Source: Flavobacterium sp. (GTDB lineage Bacteria > Bacteroidota > Bacteroidia > Flavobacteriales > Flavobacteriaceae). From it: 64,000 nucleotides of DNA. The stretch spans positions 1,053,001 through 1,117,000 of the forward strand of contig NZ_JBCNKR010000004.1 of the NCBI RefSeq assembly GCF_039595935.1. Direction: 5' to 3'. Within the stretch, counting starts at the first letter, position 1. Each line of letters starts with the position of its first letter. The translations under genes and the position numbers were made by a program. A model generated the notes under the pieces. That model did no database searches, was not told the origin of the DNA, and saw only the letters and a list, made by a program, of their open reading frames with translations. Shown here in pieces: positions 18,565 to 28,679 of this stretch.

Positions 18565-19536
18565 TTATAGTTTTTGTAAGAATGTTGCTTTGTGCTTTTC
18601 TAACAATAATTTGTCGAAATAATTTATGGTCGAAACTAAACCTTCCCGCAACTGTATTTTCGGTTCCCAGCCATTTAGTTTTTCTTTTGCCAGAGAAATA
18701 TCCGGCTGTCTTTGTTTAGGATCATCCTGCGGTAAACCCAGATGAATAATTTTTGATTTAGAATCTGTCAGTTCAATAATCGCCTGAGCGAGTTCGAGCA
18801 TCGTAAACTCATTTGGGTTTCCTAAGTTTACCGGCCCCAGAAAACCACGATCTGAATTCATCATTCGAATCATGCCTTCGACTAAATCATCAACATATTG
18901 AAAAGAACGGGTTTGTAAACCATCGCCAAAAACGGTAATGTCTTTTCCCTGCAAGGCCTGCACAATAAAGTTAGAAACCACTCTCCCATCAGACGGGTTC
19001 ATATTAGGTCCATACGTATTAAAAATGCGGATGATTTTAATGGCCACTTTATTTTGATTGTGATAATCCATAAACAAAGTTTCGGCACAGCGTTTTCCTT
19101 CGTCATAACAAGAACGAATACCAATTGGATTTACGTGCCCCCAATAATTTTCGGTCTGCGGATGTACAAGCGGATCTCCGTAAACCTCACTGGTACTGGC
19201 CTGAAGCACTTTTGCCTTAACACGTTTTGCTAATCCTAATACATTTATGGCTCCCATAACCGAGGTTTTGATGGTTTTGATGGGATTGTACTGATAATGT
19301 ACCGGAGAGGCCGGACAAGCTAAATTGTAAATTTCGTCGACCTCAGCATAATACGGCTCCGTGATGTCATGTCTGACCATTTCAAAATACGGATGATCCA
19401 GTAAATCTATAATATTAGATTTGGCGCCCGTAAAATAATTATCCAGACAAATTACTTCGTTGCCTTCGTTTAATAATCGCTTGCATAAATGTGAACCTAC
19501 AAAACCGGCTCCTCCCGTTATCAATATTCTTTTCAT
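18565..19536 (-). CDS. uxs: UDP-glucuronate decarboxylase (UDP-xylose synthase)
   Basis: This 323-residue extended short-chain dehydrogenase converts UDP-glucuronate to UDP-xylose. It has the NAD-binding [14 protein letters not shown] and the family-specific [23 protein letters not shown] and STSEVYGDP follow, and the catalytic YDEGKR (YxxxK) lies after the very typical [15 protein letters not shown] stretch. Its length is usual for the bacterial enzyme. The UDP-glucuronate substrate would come from the UDP-glucose dehydrogenase in the same locus (32044-33504). Its presence implies xylose in the polymer. Confidence 0.95.
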   Translation of the reverse strand: MKRILITGGAGFVGSHLCKRLLNEGNEVICLDNYFTGAKSNIIDLLDHPYFEMVRHDITEPYYAEVDEIYNLACPASPVHYQYNPIKTIKTSVMGAINVLGLAKRVKAKVLQASTSEVYGDPLVHPQTENYWGHVNPIGIRSCYDEGKRCAETLFMDYHNQNKVAIKIIRIFNTYGPNMNPSDGRVVSNFIVQALQGKDITVFGDGLQTRSFQYVDDLVEGMIRMMNSDRGFLGPVNLGNPNEFTMLELAQAIIELTDSKSKIIHLGLPQDDPKQRQPDISLAKEKLNGWEPKIQLREGLVSTINYFDKLLLEKHKATFLQKL

Positions 19537-19543
19537 CGTAATT

Positions 19544-20362
19544 CTATTTATTTTTGATTAAATCAATTTTGGTTTGAATCTGAAAAAAGTAATGTGACTT
19601 AAAACGCGCCAGATAAAATCCTTCTTTTCCGTCTAAAAAACCCAGTTTTAAAAAGTAAGCGCCAAAAAAGTAAACCACCGGAAGCAAACCCGTATTAAGA
19701 AGTCCGTATTTGATTTTTTGATTGAAGGACAAAAAAGTGTTTTTAGATTTTTTTAGCTGCAAATATCGTTGAGCTTCCCAGGTCGAATAAGCGTTGTGTT
19801 TGTCTATATAATGTTCTAAACTTTTAAAATCTTTATGAACCACTTTTGCTTTAATAACGCCCACTTTGCCTTCAATTATAGGACGTTCATGTACTTCCAT
19901 ATCGAGATGACTCCATAAATCTTCATCGATTTTTTCGTAAGCGCCTTTGGATTTTCTAAAAAGTGCCGATTTCTGAAATTCATATCCATACTTGAGTTTT
20001 CTGCCCATAAAATAGTTTTCAAACCGAATTGTAAAACCATTGTAAGCCGGATCTTTTATTTTTTGTTCTATTTCTGATGCAAATTCATCGGTTATAAATT
20101 CATCGGCATCGAGAAACAAAATCCATTCGTTTTGCAGATTGGCGTTTTGCAGTGTCCAATTGCGTTTTTTGGGAAATTTGCCATTCCAGTTAAACTGTAA
20201 TACTTCAGCTCCCATAGCTTTGGCAATAGTTATGGTATCATCGGTACTTCCTGAATCAACTACAATTACTTGAGAAAATCGCTTTAATTTATCCAGACAG
20301 GAGGGTAAATTTTGCGCTTCGTTTTTTACAGAAACGATTACGGAAATGGGAATTTTATTCAA
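19544..20362 (-). CDS. Glycosyltransferase family 2, WaaE/KdtX-like
   Basis: This 272-residue GT-A glycosyltransferase begins straight in the nucleotide-binding strand ([15 protein letters not shown]). [12 protein letters not shown] follows, and then the metal-binding [10 protein letters not shown]. The long basic C-terminal part, with [21 protein letters not shown], is typical of WaaE-like enzymes. The start is a TTG at 20362. No ATG precedes it in frame, and the next Met would delete the first strand. The TTG overlaps the upstream acetyltransferase gene by 8 bases, so translation is probably coupled. Donor and acceptor sugars are not predictable. Confidence 0.85.
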   Translation of the reverse strand: MNKIPISVIVSVKNEAQNLPSCLDKLKRFSQVIVVDSGSTDDTITIAKAMGAEVLQFNWNGKFPKKRNWTLQNANLQNEWILFLDADEFITDEFASEIEQKIKDPAYNGFTIRFENYFMGRKLKYGYEFQKSALFRKSKGAYEKIDEDLWSHLDMEVHERPIIEGKVGVIKAKVVHKDFKSLEHYIDKHNAYSTWEAQRYLQLKKSKNTFLSFNQKIKYGLLNTGLLPVVYFFGAYFLKLGFLDGKEGFYLARFKSHYFFQIQTKIDLIKNK

Positions 20363-20894
20363 AGCTTCTAAATTTTATGAGTTTGGATGGATTTCCTCCT
20401 ACAATGGCATTTTCTTCGACATGTTTAATCACTACGGAGCGTGCTGCTATAACAGAATGGTTTTCGATTGAAACTCCGGGCGCAATAAAAGCGTCGGCAG
20501 CGATCCAGACTCCGTTTCCAATTGTAATGGGTTTTAATAGTAAAGGGAAATCTTTTTGGGTATAATCGTGAGTTGAGGCACACAAATACGTTTTTTGAGA
20601 AATTATAGTATTGTCGCCAATGCTTATTTTTCCTTGATTGTAGCAATCAACCTGAGGTCCTAAACTTGAATTTTTACCAATTTCTAAATTCCACGGAGCC
20701 CATATTTTTACTGAGGCATATACATGCGCAGTCCAGTCTACTTTTGCACCAAAACATTTTAGAACCAAAACTCTCCATTTTTTAAATAAACGGGAAGCAA
20801 AGGGACGAAACAGAATCAGCCTTGCAAAATTCCAGATCAGTCTCGAAATTTTGTTTTTTAAACTGAAGGAATGACTATAAGTTGATAAATCCAA
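20355..20894 (-). CDS. WcaF-like hexapeptide acetyltransferase
   Basis: The 179-residue protein opens with MDLSTYSHSF, which matches the usual N-terminus of colanic-acid WcaF-type acetyltransferases, so I accept the TTG start at 20894. The middle and end form a left-handed beta-helix: LEIGKNSSLGPQVDCYNQG, ISIGDNTIISQKTYLC, then the catalytic histidine region STHDYTQKDFPL and APGVSIENHSVIAARSVV. It probably transfers an acetyl group from acetyl-CoA to a sugar hydroxyl of the repeat unit or its lipid-linked precursor. It sits between glycosyltransferase genes of the same operon. Confidence 0.85.
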   Translation of the reverse strand: MDLSTYSHSFSLKNKISRLIWNFARLILFRPFASRLFKKWRVLVLKCFGAKVDWTAHVYASVKIWAPWNLEIGKNSSLGPQVDCYNQGKISIGDNTIISQKTYLCASTHDYTQKDFPLLLKPITIGNGVWIAADAFIAPGVSIENHSVIAARSVVIKHVEENAIVGGNPSKLIKFRSFE

Positions 20895-20923
20895 AATAGT
20901 TTTTATTTAAAACCCGTTATGCG

Positions 20924-22036
20924 TTAAATATTATTTTTTTGAATTAAGCCTAACGGGTTATTTAGTATTTCTTTGTACAAATCGTTCATTTGGCTGGCAA
21001 CGGCTTTTATCTCATATTTTTCGGCAACCAGTTTTCTTCCTTTAAGTCCCATATCTTCAAGTTCAGCTGGAGAAGTATGCATTACTTCTTCGATTATGTT
21101 CTGCAGATTTGATACCGATAAACTAATCCACCAGCCGCATTCATGAATTTCTAAATCTTCCCATGGCGTGCCTTGTGTGGTGATTACAGGAACACCTAAA
21201 GCAAGCGCTTCGGCAATAACAATCCCGAAATTTTCACTGTGAGTAGGCAAGATCATTACATCTGCTGATCGCAAAAAATTCCATTTTTCATTGCCATATT
21301 TTGCTCCTACAAAATTTACATTGCCCAAATTGCGGGCACTTTTTCTTAAAACAGAAATGTAGTTTTCATCTCCATTTCCTGCAATTTCGAGAAGCCATCC
21401 GTCGGTATTGCAATTACGCCAGGCTTCTAATAATAATTCGATGCCTTTTTTAGGATGAATTCGGGATAAGAAAACCATTTTTTTAGTTCCGTAATGTTCC
21501 TTAACTCCTTTTATATCATTCAAATCAACACCATTTGGAATAATATGTATGGGAGGTTTGAAACCGAGATACTGAATATTTAAGGCTTCCATTTCTGCGG
21601 TCGTGTGCAGGAATTCTGCTTCCTGAATGGCTTTTTCCTGATACAGAAACATACCGAGTTTTTTTTTCCATGAATTCCGCGACATTATCCAGGGTTCCAG
21701 CATTCCGTGAGGAGAAATTATGACTTTAATTCCCAGTTCCTGCGCTTTTTTTTGAAACCCCCAGTTTTGTGGACTCCATATTCCGTTGATATGCACTATG
21801 TCGGGTTTTTCGGCAAGTAAAAATTTCCGAAACTCTTTCAGCATTTTAAACCATCTTAAAACGCTGGTTTTAAAAAATTTGATTCTTACATTCGGAATAT
21901 CTATGGGATTAGAAGTTATTTTTGCTGCTACGACAATTTCCATGTGTTTTTGCAGCGCCGTACTCAATAACCGCATGTACTCAGTAGTTCCTCCTCCGCC
22001 TTTATCAATTCCCGCTATAAAATGAATTACTTTCAT
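20924..22036 (-). CDS. Glycosyltransferase family 4
   Basis: This 370-residue GT-B enzyme starts with the donor-side pattern VIHFIAGIDKGGGGTTEYM. SPHGMLEPW, found in many GT4 proteins, comes mid-protein, followed by VFLSRIHPKKGIELLLEA. The C-terminal motif is ENFGIVIAEALALGVPVITT, with the conserved EX7E glutamates. Such retaining enzymes transfer a sugar from a nucleotide donor to the lipid-linked repeat unit at the cytoplasmic face. Its ATG overlaps the stop codon of the upstream glycosyltransferase gene as ATGA, indicating coupled translation. Confidence 0.9.
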   Translation of the reverse strand: MKVIHFIAGIDKGGGGTTEYMRLLSTALQKHMEIVVAAKITSNPIDIPNVRIKFFKTSVLRWFKMLKEFRKFLLAEKPDIVHINGIWSPQNWGFQKKAQELGIKVIISPHGMLEPWIMSRNSWKKKLGMFLYQEKAIQEAEFLHTTAEMEALNIQYLGFKPPIHIIPNGVDLNDIKGVKEHYGTKKMVFLSRIHPKKGIELLLEAWRNCNTDGWLLEIAGNGDENYISVLRKSARNLGNVNFVGAKYGNEKWNFLRSADVMILPTHSENFGIVIAEALALGVPVITTQGTPWEDLEIHECGWWISLSVSNLQNIIEEVMHTSPAELEDMGLKGRKLVAEKYEIKAVASQMNDLYKEILNNPLGLIQKNNI

Positions 22037-23199
22037 ACTATTTGATTAAGTTCTTTGTAAATCACTTCTATAGCGTTTAAAGAATATTCGGTCGTAAATT
22101 TTTGCGACTGTGTAAAAGACCGTTCGATAGTTTCTGTTTGCTGTAATCTGTTTAACCGCAATACTTTTTCAAGGGTTTTTGCCCCATCTTCTTTCCATTT
22201 TAGCCAAAGGGCATTATCAACGGGTCTTTTTTCAATGTAAAAAGCGGCAATTCCACCTACTTCGTTCATTGGCGGTTTATTCGTAGTTATAACCGGACAG
22301 CCGGAAGCCATAGCTTCAATAATTGGCCATCCAAAACCTTCATCCAGAGAAGGAAATAATAAGCAGATGGCTCCTGAATAGGCATTATTTATATCTTCAT
22401 CTGAAAGATTGTTTACAAAATGTATATCGTCTTTAAAAGGTGATTTTTTATGTAAAACTGCCAGATCGTGTGAAGGTTCTTCTCCAATTAAAACTAACGG
22501 AATTGGAGTATTGTATCGGCTTCGCCAGGTTTCATAAATTTCAAGTACACCTTTTCGGTTTTTGTAATACTGATTACCGCCAATGTGCATAATGTAACCT
22601 TGTGATAAAAGTATATTGAGTTTGTTTTCTAATAAACTTCTTGATGATTGTCTGGGTAATGAAACAAACGGACGGCTTAAACCATTATAACATACAACTG
22701 AATTGGTTATTTTTCCTAAATGAAGCGTATGCAAATCGCGACGTGTTTTTTTGGAAATTGAAATAAAATTTTTCCCTTTAGAAAATCCTTTTCTTATATA
22801 AGTCTGATATAGTTTTCCTGTAAACGATACCGGATTTTCCGGCACCATTCCCAAAGCTGATTTTAAAGCTAAAAAATCATGGCAGTGTACTACGTGTTTT
22901 CTGTTTTTAACCAACGGAACCCAAGGGCCAAGCGCCTGATCTGCAAATACAAAAAGTGTGTCTTTTGATGAATTTCTCAGTTTCATTTTTACTTCAATAG
23001 GAAAAACAAAATACTGATCGATATAACCAAGCCATTTTTTAAAAGATTTAATCAAAGGCAGTTTATAGAACCTTGCTTTGGGACTCCAGACCACTACTTC
23101 ATGCCCTCTTTCTTTCATCCCATTTAGCAGCATATTGGCATAGCGCGGCATACTTTGATGGTGCAAAAAAGAAGGATGAGTAAAAAGTACGATTTTCAT
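22033..23199 (-). CDS. Glycosyltransferase family 4
   Basis: The 388-residue GT-B protein has FTHPSFLHHQSMPRYANMLL at the start and a mid-protein region of the mannosyltransferase type (YIMHIGGNQYYKNRKGVLEI). The C-terminal donor motif is PSLDEGFGWPIIEAMASG, followed by CPVITTNKPPMNEV with the EX7E pair. It is co-translated with the downstream GT4 gene through a 4-base overlap, and starts one base after the putative polymerase gene ends. Linkage and sugar are not predictable. Confidence 0.88.
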   Translation of the reverse strand: MKIVLFTHPSFLHHQSMPRYANMLLNGMKERGHEVVVWSPKARFYKLPLIKSFKKWLGYIDQYFVFPIEVKMKLRNSSKDTLFVFADQALGPWVPLVKNRKHVVHCHDFLALKSALGMVPENPVSFTGKLYQTYIRKGFSKGKNFISISKKTRRDLHTLHLGKITNSVVCYNGLSRPFVSLPRQSSRSLLENKLNILLSQGYIMHIGGNQYYKNRKGVLEIYETWRSRYNTPIPLVLIGEEPSHDLAVLHKKSPFKDDIHFVNNLSDEDINNAYSGAICLLFPSLDEGFGWPIIEAMASGCPVITTNKPPMNEVGGIAAFYIEKRPVDNALWLKWKEDGAKTLEKVLRLNRLQQTETIERSFTQSQKFTTEYSLNAIEVIYKELNQIV

Positions 23200-23200
23200 A

Positions 23201-24487
23201 CTATTCTGTTTTCAGTTTAACATTTAAACCTGCTATTAATAATCCTGTCGCTATTACAGCGCAGCCCAGCATACTCGGCTGAGCCCATTGTCCTTGTGTG
23301 ATTAAAAACAGAGCGGTTCCGCAAAATGTTAAAGGCAGCAATTTTAAGCTGTTAGGCAGTTTTAAAGAATTATAAAATACGCCAAATGCCAAAACTAATC
23401 TTAAAACAATAAGTCCTCCGCCTAAAATAAGTCCCTGTTCTCCTCCTACACGATTTAATTCTCCTTCTGAAACTAAAAATTTTCTCTGTCCGGTTAACAT
23501 CTGAGCTCCGGCATTGGTTCCCATTCCCAGATTTCCTTCAAATAAAGGCGCGTTTAATAATGTGGTTATGGGTTCTGTAAATCCGTTTAGGGTTCGCATT
23601 ACGATAGATCCTCCTTCCTGACCTTTTGCGGTATCTACACGGCTCATAAAAACCTGAGTTCCTAAATTAAAAATGGTGGTTGTTTTTTGTAAAACAGCAA
23701 ACAAAATCACAACTACAACTGCTGTCGACACCAGCCTGATTATTGATTTTATACTGGTTGAAGAACCCATAAAGGCAAAAAAACCAACTAGTAAAACACC
23801 TAAAACTGCTGTTCTGCTTACAGTTAACGGCAGTGCAATTAATAAGGCTATCGTACTGGAAATAAGTAAAATCTTTGAGCAGGTTTCTTTTGAAAGCCAA
23901 AAGTAAAATACAAATACCGAGGCTAAAATGTAAAAAGCAGATAATCCTGTTGTAAATGAAAAAGTTCCCGAGGGCCGAAAATACCCCATCGCGCCATCAA
24001 ATCCGGCGCTTCCTTCTCCTCCCAAACCAATATTTACAAAAGCCGTCTGCGGACTTGTAAATTGCAAATAAATGATCAAAGTCATCAAAATATTCACGAC
24101 CAGCATTACACGTCCTGTTTTGAGAATATCTTCTTTTGTAAAAACAGTTCCAATTATAAAAATCAACGGAAAATGAATTAACATAATTCGTGCGCCGTAA
24201 AGCCCTACAAATAGATTTCCGTGTCCAAAAGTCAGTGTAATGGCTAAACCCAATAAGGTGAAAATGGAACTTAAAACTACATAACCGTTTATGAATTTTA
24301 CGTTGAGATAAAAAGCTCTCAGAATTATAAAAATAGCAATTGGGTCGCGTACAATCAATAATGGTGTCGCCAAACCTGGAAGAATCCATTTGCGGAGAGC
24401 GCCTTCAAAAATCCAAAGCAGAAAATACAGCCAAATGGCTATTTTTAAGGATTTGTAGTCTTGTTCCTGATTTATTTTTGTTTCCAT
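23201..24487 (-). CDS. Putative Wzy-type O-antigen/exopolysaccharide polymerase
   Basis: This 428-residue protein is very hydrophobic, with about ten to twelve membrane segments, and has no enzymatic globular domain. A long extracytoplasmic loop lies between residues about 265 and 340 (ending near LVSEGELNRVGGEQG). That layout, with its place between glycosyltransferases, fits a Wzy polymerase that joins repeat units in the periplasm. Wzy proteins share little sequence, so the assignment rests on topology and context. It is the only such candidate in the locus. Confidence 0.7.
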   Translation of the reverse strand: METKINQEQDYKSLKIAIWLYFLLWIFEGALRKWILPGLATPLLIVRDPIAIFIILRAFYLNVKFINGYVVLSSIFTLLGLAITLTFGHGNLFVGLYGARIMLIHFPLIFIIGTVFTKEDILKTGRVMLVVNILMTLIIYLQFTSPQTAFVNIGLGGEGSAGFDGAMGYFRPSGTFSFTTGLSAFYILASVFVFYFWLSKETCSKILLISSTIALLIALPLTVSRTAVLGVLLVGFFAFMGSSTSIKSIIRLVSTAVVVVILFAVLQKTTTIFNLGTQVFMSRVDTAKGQEGGSIVMRTLNGFTEPITTLLNAPLFEGNLGMGTNAGAQMLTGQRKFLVSEGELNRVGGEQGLILGGGLIVLRLVLAFGVFYNSLKLPNSLKLLPLTFCGTALFLITQGQWAQPSMLGCAVIATGLLIAGLNVKLKTE

Positions 24488-24500
24488 TATTTCTAATCTT

Positions 24501-25748
24501 TTACAAAATCTTTAGAGAAGAAAGTGCATCAGCCATTTCCTGTCCGTAAACAGACCATGGTCTTGTTTTAGCTTTTTTTTGAGCGGCAAGTCCAAATTGT
24601 TTTAGCATTTCCGGCTTTTCCAATATTTTGATAATTACCTCTTTTATTGCTTTTGAAGATCCGGCCTGAACAATCCATCCGTCGACTCCGTTTTCTATTA
24701 AATCAGGTCCTGCGGTACGATTGGTGGTTATAACCGGAATTCCCTGCGACATGGCTTCTGTAATTACCAAACCAAAACCTTCAAAAAGAGACGGAAAAAC
24801 AAATACATCATGATCGTACATACAATCTAAAACTTCATTGTGCGATAATGACGGAATCCAATTATGTGTTTCTAAAGCCTGATTTAACGCATTGCAGTCT
24901 GATATTGCTTTATTGCCTACAACGGTTAATTCAACTTCATCCGGCATTTCTTCTATTGCTTCAAATAAATACGAAATACCTTTTCGCTGTGATAATCCGC
25001 CTATAAATAAAATTTTGAGTTTTCGGTTTGTGAGCGGTTCGTAGTTTTTTGTTCTTGTCACTTCTGGAAAACCATACGGAATTACTTTTATTTCCGGCAG
25101 GTTTCCGTTATAATCTTCTAATGTTTTTTTGGTAAAACTGCTGGCGGCAAATATCACATCAGCCAAAGCTAATTCCTGATCTTTTTTATGTAATTTTTCC
25201 GGTGAATCATTAAAACCAATAAGCGTATCTGACCAGGCCGGATTTATATCAAATTCTTTCTGCATTAATAAACGGGCGCTTTTCCAATATCCAATAGGAA
25301 GATCATAAATACAATAAAGCCCTAATTGTTTGGCTTGTTTAAAAGTTGATAATGCGCCATCTTCGTATGCATAAACGCCTAAAAGCCCTTCGTTTTTGGC
25401 TTTGGCTAAATTATCTGCCACCCATTTATCATGTTTCTCATATACTTTGTCAATGCAGAAAAATCCTTTTTCGTGTGTTATCAAAAAATCTAACTTAAAC
25501 TTTGAGGTCAGTAAACGTCCGAACTCAAAAAAAGATTTGGATTTTGTGTACGGCTGCCATTTCTGATCTAAACTTCTTCGTTTTAAATCTTTTAGTTTTG
25601 GTGTATTTCCTAATTTGTACAAAAGTTGCCCCGGAAAAATCGCAATTGAAGTAAATAATTTAAAAAGCAGTTTATCTTTCAAAAGTCCGTCTACGAGATT
25701 TTTTGAATTCGCATTTAAAGTGGGATGAGATACCAGTAATTTCATCAT
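24501..25748 (-). CDS. Glycosyltransferase family 4
   Basis: The 415-residue GT-B protein shows the GT4 donor half clearly: LKILFIGGLSQRKGISYLFEA near residue 240, LTVVGNKA, and FVFPSLFEGFGLVITEAMSQ with IPVITTNRTAGPDLI near residue 330. The two conserved glutamates are EGFGLVITE. The N-terminal acceptor half is less conserved. It overlaps the upstream glycosyltransferase gene by 4 bases (ATGA). It probably adds one sugar of the repeat unit. Confidence 0.9.
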   Translation of the reverse strand: MMKLLVSHPTLNANSKNLVDGLLKDKLLFKLFTSIAIFPGQLLYKLGNTPKLKDLKRRSLDQKWQPYTKSKSFFEFGRLLTSKFKLDFLITHEKGFFCIDKVYEKHDKWVADNLAKAKNEGLLGVYAYEDGALSTFKQAKQLGLYCIYDLPIGYWKSARLLMQKEFDINPAWSDTLIGFNDSPEKLHKKDQELALADVIFAASSFTKKTLEDYNGNLPEIKVIPYGFPEVTRTKNYEPLTNRKLKILFIGGLSQRKGISYLFEAIEEMPDEVELTVVGNKAISDCNALNQALETHNWIPSLSHNEVLDCMYDHDVFVFPSLFEGFGLVITEAMSQGIPVITTNRTAGPDLIENGVDGWIVQAGSSKAIKEVIIKILEKPEMLKQFGLAAQKKAKTRPWSVYGQEMADALSSLKIL

Positions 25749-26824
25749 ACAGAAATTGAATTAATAAACTGTGCGGCAATGTTATTTAAGTCTGAAACCT
25801 CAACCTTCATTGGTGTTATGTTCAGATTATTTTTTTCGTATTTAATAATCTGCGGAATTACATACTGTCCTTTTTTTGGTGTCCATTGGCGTGAAACACA
25901 AATTGTATTTATCTGATGTTCTCTATAAGCTGCAAAAACACCGCTTTTTTCTGTTTGAAAATAAGGCGTTGTTGATATTCCGAAATCGCTGTCTTTCAAT
26001 ACCTGCGAAATTACTTTTTCTGACTGAACGCCCAGAATTTCGTAAGCCACATTATGATTGTCTAATATTGCGGTATACTTAACCAGTTCAGGGCCATTTT
26101 TTCCGATAAAAACAAACTTTAAAGGTTTGTCAAATCGATTCGAAATGCTGACTAAATCTTTAATAAAATCTTCAAAAGGCGCTCCGTTATGAATGCTGCC
26201 AAACAAAACAAACTGAACAAATTCTCCCGATTCTTTTTTTTCTGCTGTTAAAGGTATGTTGCCGCAAATAGGCAGAATTTCGGCGTGAATATTATGAGAC
26301 TGAAGAAAAAACTGGTATAATTTATTTTGTGTATTTATAAAATGAGTTTTGGTATTATGTACTATTTTTTTGGCGATTACCTGCTGTAATTTTCCAATGC
26401 ATTTGTGTTTTATAGAAGATTCACTGTCAATACCCAGCCATAATTCATGAAACATAATATGCCATTTATGATTTCCTCTGATTTTTTTTAAATAAGAAGG
26501 AAGCCAGAAAGGCAGCCCTTTTGGATTAAAACTATACGGAACATACTGTAGTGAAATCCAATCGGGTTCAAATTCTCTTAAAATATGCTGCAGCCAGATT
26601 AAGCGTTCTTTGTTTGGCGCGGCAATTGGTATGCGATGAACTGTTACGGCAATATCTTCGACTACCTGAATTTCACTGGTAAAAGAAACTGCCTGATGAT
26701 CACAAAGGGATAAAATCTGTGCCTGGTGGCCGGATCTTATCAGTTTACCGCATAAACGACGTGTATAATCTCCTACTCCGTCATTGCCAATTTCAGCAGA
26801 ACCGCAAATGAAAAGTATTTCCAT
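25745..26824 (-). CDS. Glycosyltransferase, GT4/GT-B-like, divergent
   Basis: The 359-residue protein starts with EILFICGSAEIGNDGVGDYT, the phosphate loop of a GT-B N-terminal domain, then SLQYVPYSFNPKG and WHIMFHELWLG. The C-terminal half is weak: FVLFGSIHNGAPFEDFIKDL is present, but the usual EX7E donor motif is not obvious (DFGISTTPYFQTEKSGVFAA lies in its place). It is probably an active but divergent glycosyltransferase of the locus, as it is tightly packed between two others. Confidence 0.7.
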   Translation of the reverse strand: MEILFICGSAEIGNDGVGDYTRRLCGKLIRSGHQAQILSLCDHQAVSFTSEIQVVEDIAVTVHRIPIAAPNKERLIWLQHILREFEPDWISLQYVPYSFNPKGLPFWLPSYLKKIRGNHKWHIMFHELWLGIDSESSIKHKCIGKLQQVIAKKIVHNTKTHFINTQNKLYQFFLQSHNIHAEILPICGNIPLTAEKKESGEFVQFVLFGSIHNGAPFEDFIKDLVSISNRFDKPLKFVFIGKNGPELVKYTAILDNHNVAYEILGVQSEKVISQVLKDSDFGISTTPYFQTEKSGVFAAYREHQINTICVSRQWTPKKGQYVIPQIIKYEKNNLNITPMKVEVSDLNNIAAQFINSISV

Positions 26825-26833
26825 CTTGTAATT

Positions 26834-27679
26834 TTAATTTTTGGTTAAAATTGTTTTCAGGTATTTTGAGGTGCGGTAGGTTTTTTTAACGCTTTTATCA
26901 ATAAAATTGACAACCGGAAATAATCTCGGATAGTGATTACGCACTAAATGCATGAATTTTTCAATGCCTTTTTTGCCCCTCCAACTTCCGTTTATTAAAT
27001 GAATGGCGTAGGATTCTCTGTCTAAATAAATCGAATTTCCAACTATTATATTAGCTGGCAGGATCAGCATATTGTCTTTTAAAATCTGTTTTTTGTTTTG
27101 GTAGGTATAGCCGTATTTTTCGGCAACGGGCGTTATTACAGAACCAATTATTACTTTCTTTAAATTCATCGTTCCGTCGTCGCTAAACAAATGCAGATTG
27201 GTATATTGTTCTAAACAATCTTTTACATACGGATGGTTGGGAACCGAAGCAAAAATAGCACCCTGAACAGCAAAACCTGTAATAATTTCGCCTTCTGTTT
27301 TGGGCAGATACGAGGCGTTTAACTGCTCCATTCCTCCGGCATCTTCAAATAATCCGGGATGTATTTCGTGTGCGCTGAAAAAGTCATAATCAAACCATTC
27401 ATCTTTAAAAGGTTTTAATATTTTAACATCCGAATCTAAATATAAACCGCCTTCTGTATAAAGTGCATATAAACGAATATAATCGGCAGCAAAAGCCCAT
27501 TTTTTAGCTTCAAAAGCTTCTTTTACAAAAGGAACCGAATCAAAATCAAAACTATCTTTATTCCATATTCGTAAGTCAAATTCAGGCAGATGAACTTTCC
27601 ATGTTGCCATACATTCTTTTATAAACGGAGTATAATCTTCTCCACTAAACCAGCAGATATGAATTGTTTTTGGAATCAT
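26834..27679 (-). CDS. Glycosyltransferase family 32 (Och1/capsular type)
   Basis: The 281-residue GT-A protein begins IPKTIHICWFSG, the signature opening of GT32 enzymes. WAFAADYIRLYALYTEGGLY and LDSDVKILKPF supply the nucleotide-sugar and metal-binding DxD motif near residue 99. Family members transfer mannose, galactose or related sugars. It sits 10 bases upstream of the divergent GT-B gene in the same transcription unit. Confidence 0.92.
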   Translation of the reverse strand: MIPKTIHICWFSGEDYTPFIKECMATWKVHLPEFDLRIWNKDSFDFDSVPFVKEAFEAKKWAFAADYIRLYALYTEGGLYLDSDVKILKPFKDEWFDYDFFSAHEIHPGLFEDAGGMEQLNASYLPKTEGEIITGFAVQGAIFASVPNHPYVKDCLEQYTNLHLFSDDGTMNLKKVIIGSVITPVAEKYGYTYQNKKQILKDNMLILPANIIVGNSIYLDRESYAIHLINGSWRGKKGIEKFMHLVRNHYPRLFPVVNFIDKSVKKTYRTSKYLKTILTKN

Positions 27680-27707
27680 AATTTTTGTTTATTCGTTTGA
27701 AAAAAAA

Positions 27708-28679
27708 TTACACTTTATAAAATCTTCCAACGACTTTGGCCAGTTTAATACCTAAAATTTTTCGTTGTATTTCCCATTTTGAATGTGCCAGTATGGGATA
27801 ACTGCAATATTTCCAATAAATAACATCTGAATTTCTTGGGATTTTTCCCTGAACTGCTCTTAGTAAATGATGCGCTTTCCATGGTTTCGGGCTTCCCATT
27901 CCGTGTGACATTGTAGAATTTCCTTTAGAAAACCCCATTCCTTCTTTTCCAATGTAACTTACAGGTTCTTCATAAACTTCTATGGCGGCATTTAGAGCAT
28001 CCTGATCGGGTTTATCAAAAATTTGAAATCCTTCTCTTTTTAAAACCGTAGAATTATACGATTGATTTAGAAAAATAGAATTCTCCAGACCGCCAATAGC
28101 AGGTCCCATATGTTCCTGCATCTGAATCCATAATTTTAAAAAATGGATATTTTTTTTAAGAAGACCAACAAAACCGGCATTTACATAAATAGCATTTTTA
28201 AAATGCAAGTCGATATTAAAATGTTTGTAATAGGTTTTCCAGCCTTGTCTGCGCGGATGAAATTCCTGCAAAGGCGAATTTATATCTTCACAAAGTGCTA
28301 TTCCGTAATGTACCCATTGTTCGTAACACGACCAGGAATCGTTTATTACAATATCCGGATCAAAATAAAACAGGGCTTCATTTTCTTTTGCAGGCCCTTC
28401 CCATAGTTCCAGCATAAAATCAGGTTTGTAATTTGCCATATTATAGTTCGTCACTATGGGCAGAAAAATTACGTTTATTCCCTGCACCGGAGTTAAGGTT
28501 ATGGCTTCTTTCCATTTCCCGATGGGCTGTTTTTCTCCTTTCAATACCCACTTGGGCAGCGAACCCCGATAGCCAACATATATATTGCCCGAAAATCCGT
28601 TTTGGTATAGAGAATTTGAAAGTGCCGCTACACCAAAATGGTAGTGTCCCTCGAAAATAGTGCAAACTGATGCATTCAT
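27708..28679 (-). CDS. Putative GT-A glycosyltransferase with DPD motif
   Basis: The 323-residue protein starts NASVCTIFEGHYHFGVAALS, a GT8-like opening, and has NEALFYFDPDIVI near residue 106, a probable metal-binding DxD motif. NAIYVNAGFVGLLKKN follows, as in GT-A enzymes that process nucleotide-diphospho sugars. I do not recognise a named family. Its end overlaps the next gene's start within 4 bases. Together with the two following genes it makes a block of three related-looking enzymes. Confidence 0.65.
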   Translation of the reverse strand: MNASVCTIFEGHYHFGVAALSNSLYQNGFSGNIYVGYRGSLPKWVLKGEKQPIGKWKEAITLTPVQGINVIFLPIVTNYNMANYKPDFMLELWEGPAKENEALFYFDPDIVINDSWSCYEQWVHYGIALCEDINSPLQEFHPRRQGWKTYYKHFNIDLHFKNAIYVNAGFVGLLKKNIHFLKLWIQMQEHMGPAIGGLENSIFLNQSYNSTVLKREGFQIFDKPDQDALNAAIEVYEEPVSYIGKEGMGFSKGNSTMSHGMGSPKPWKAHHLLRAVQGKIPRNSDVIYWKYCSYPILAHSKWEIQRKILGIKLAKVVGRFYKV

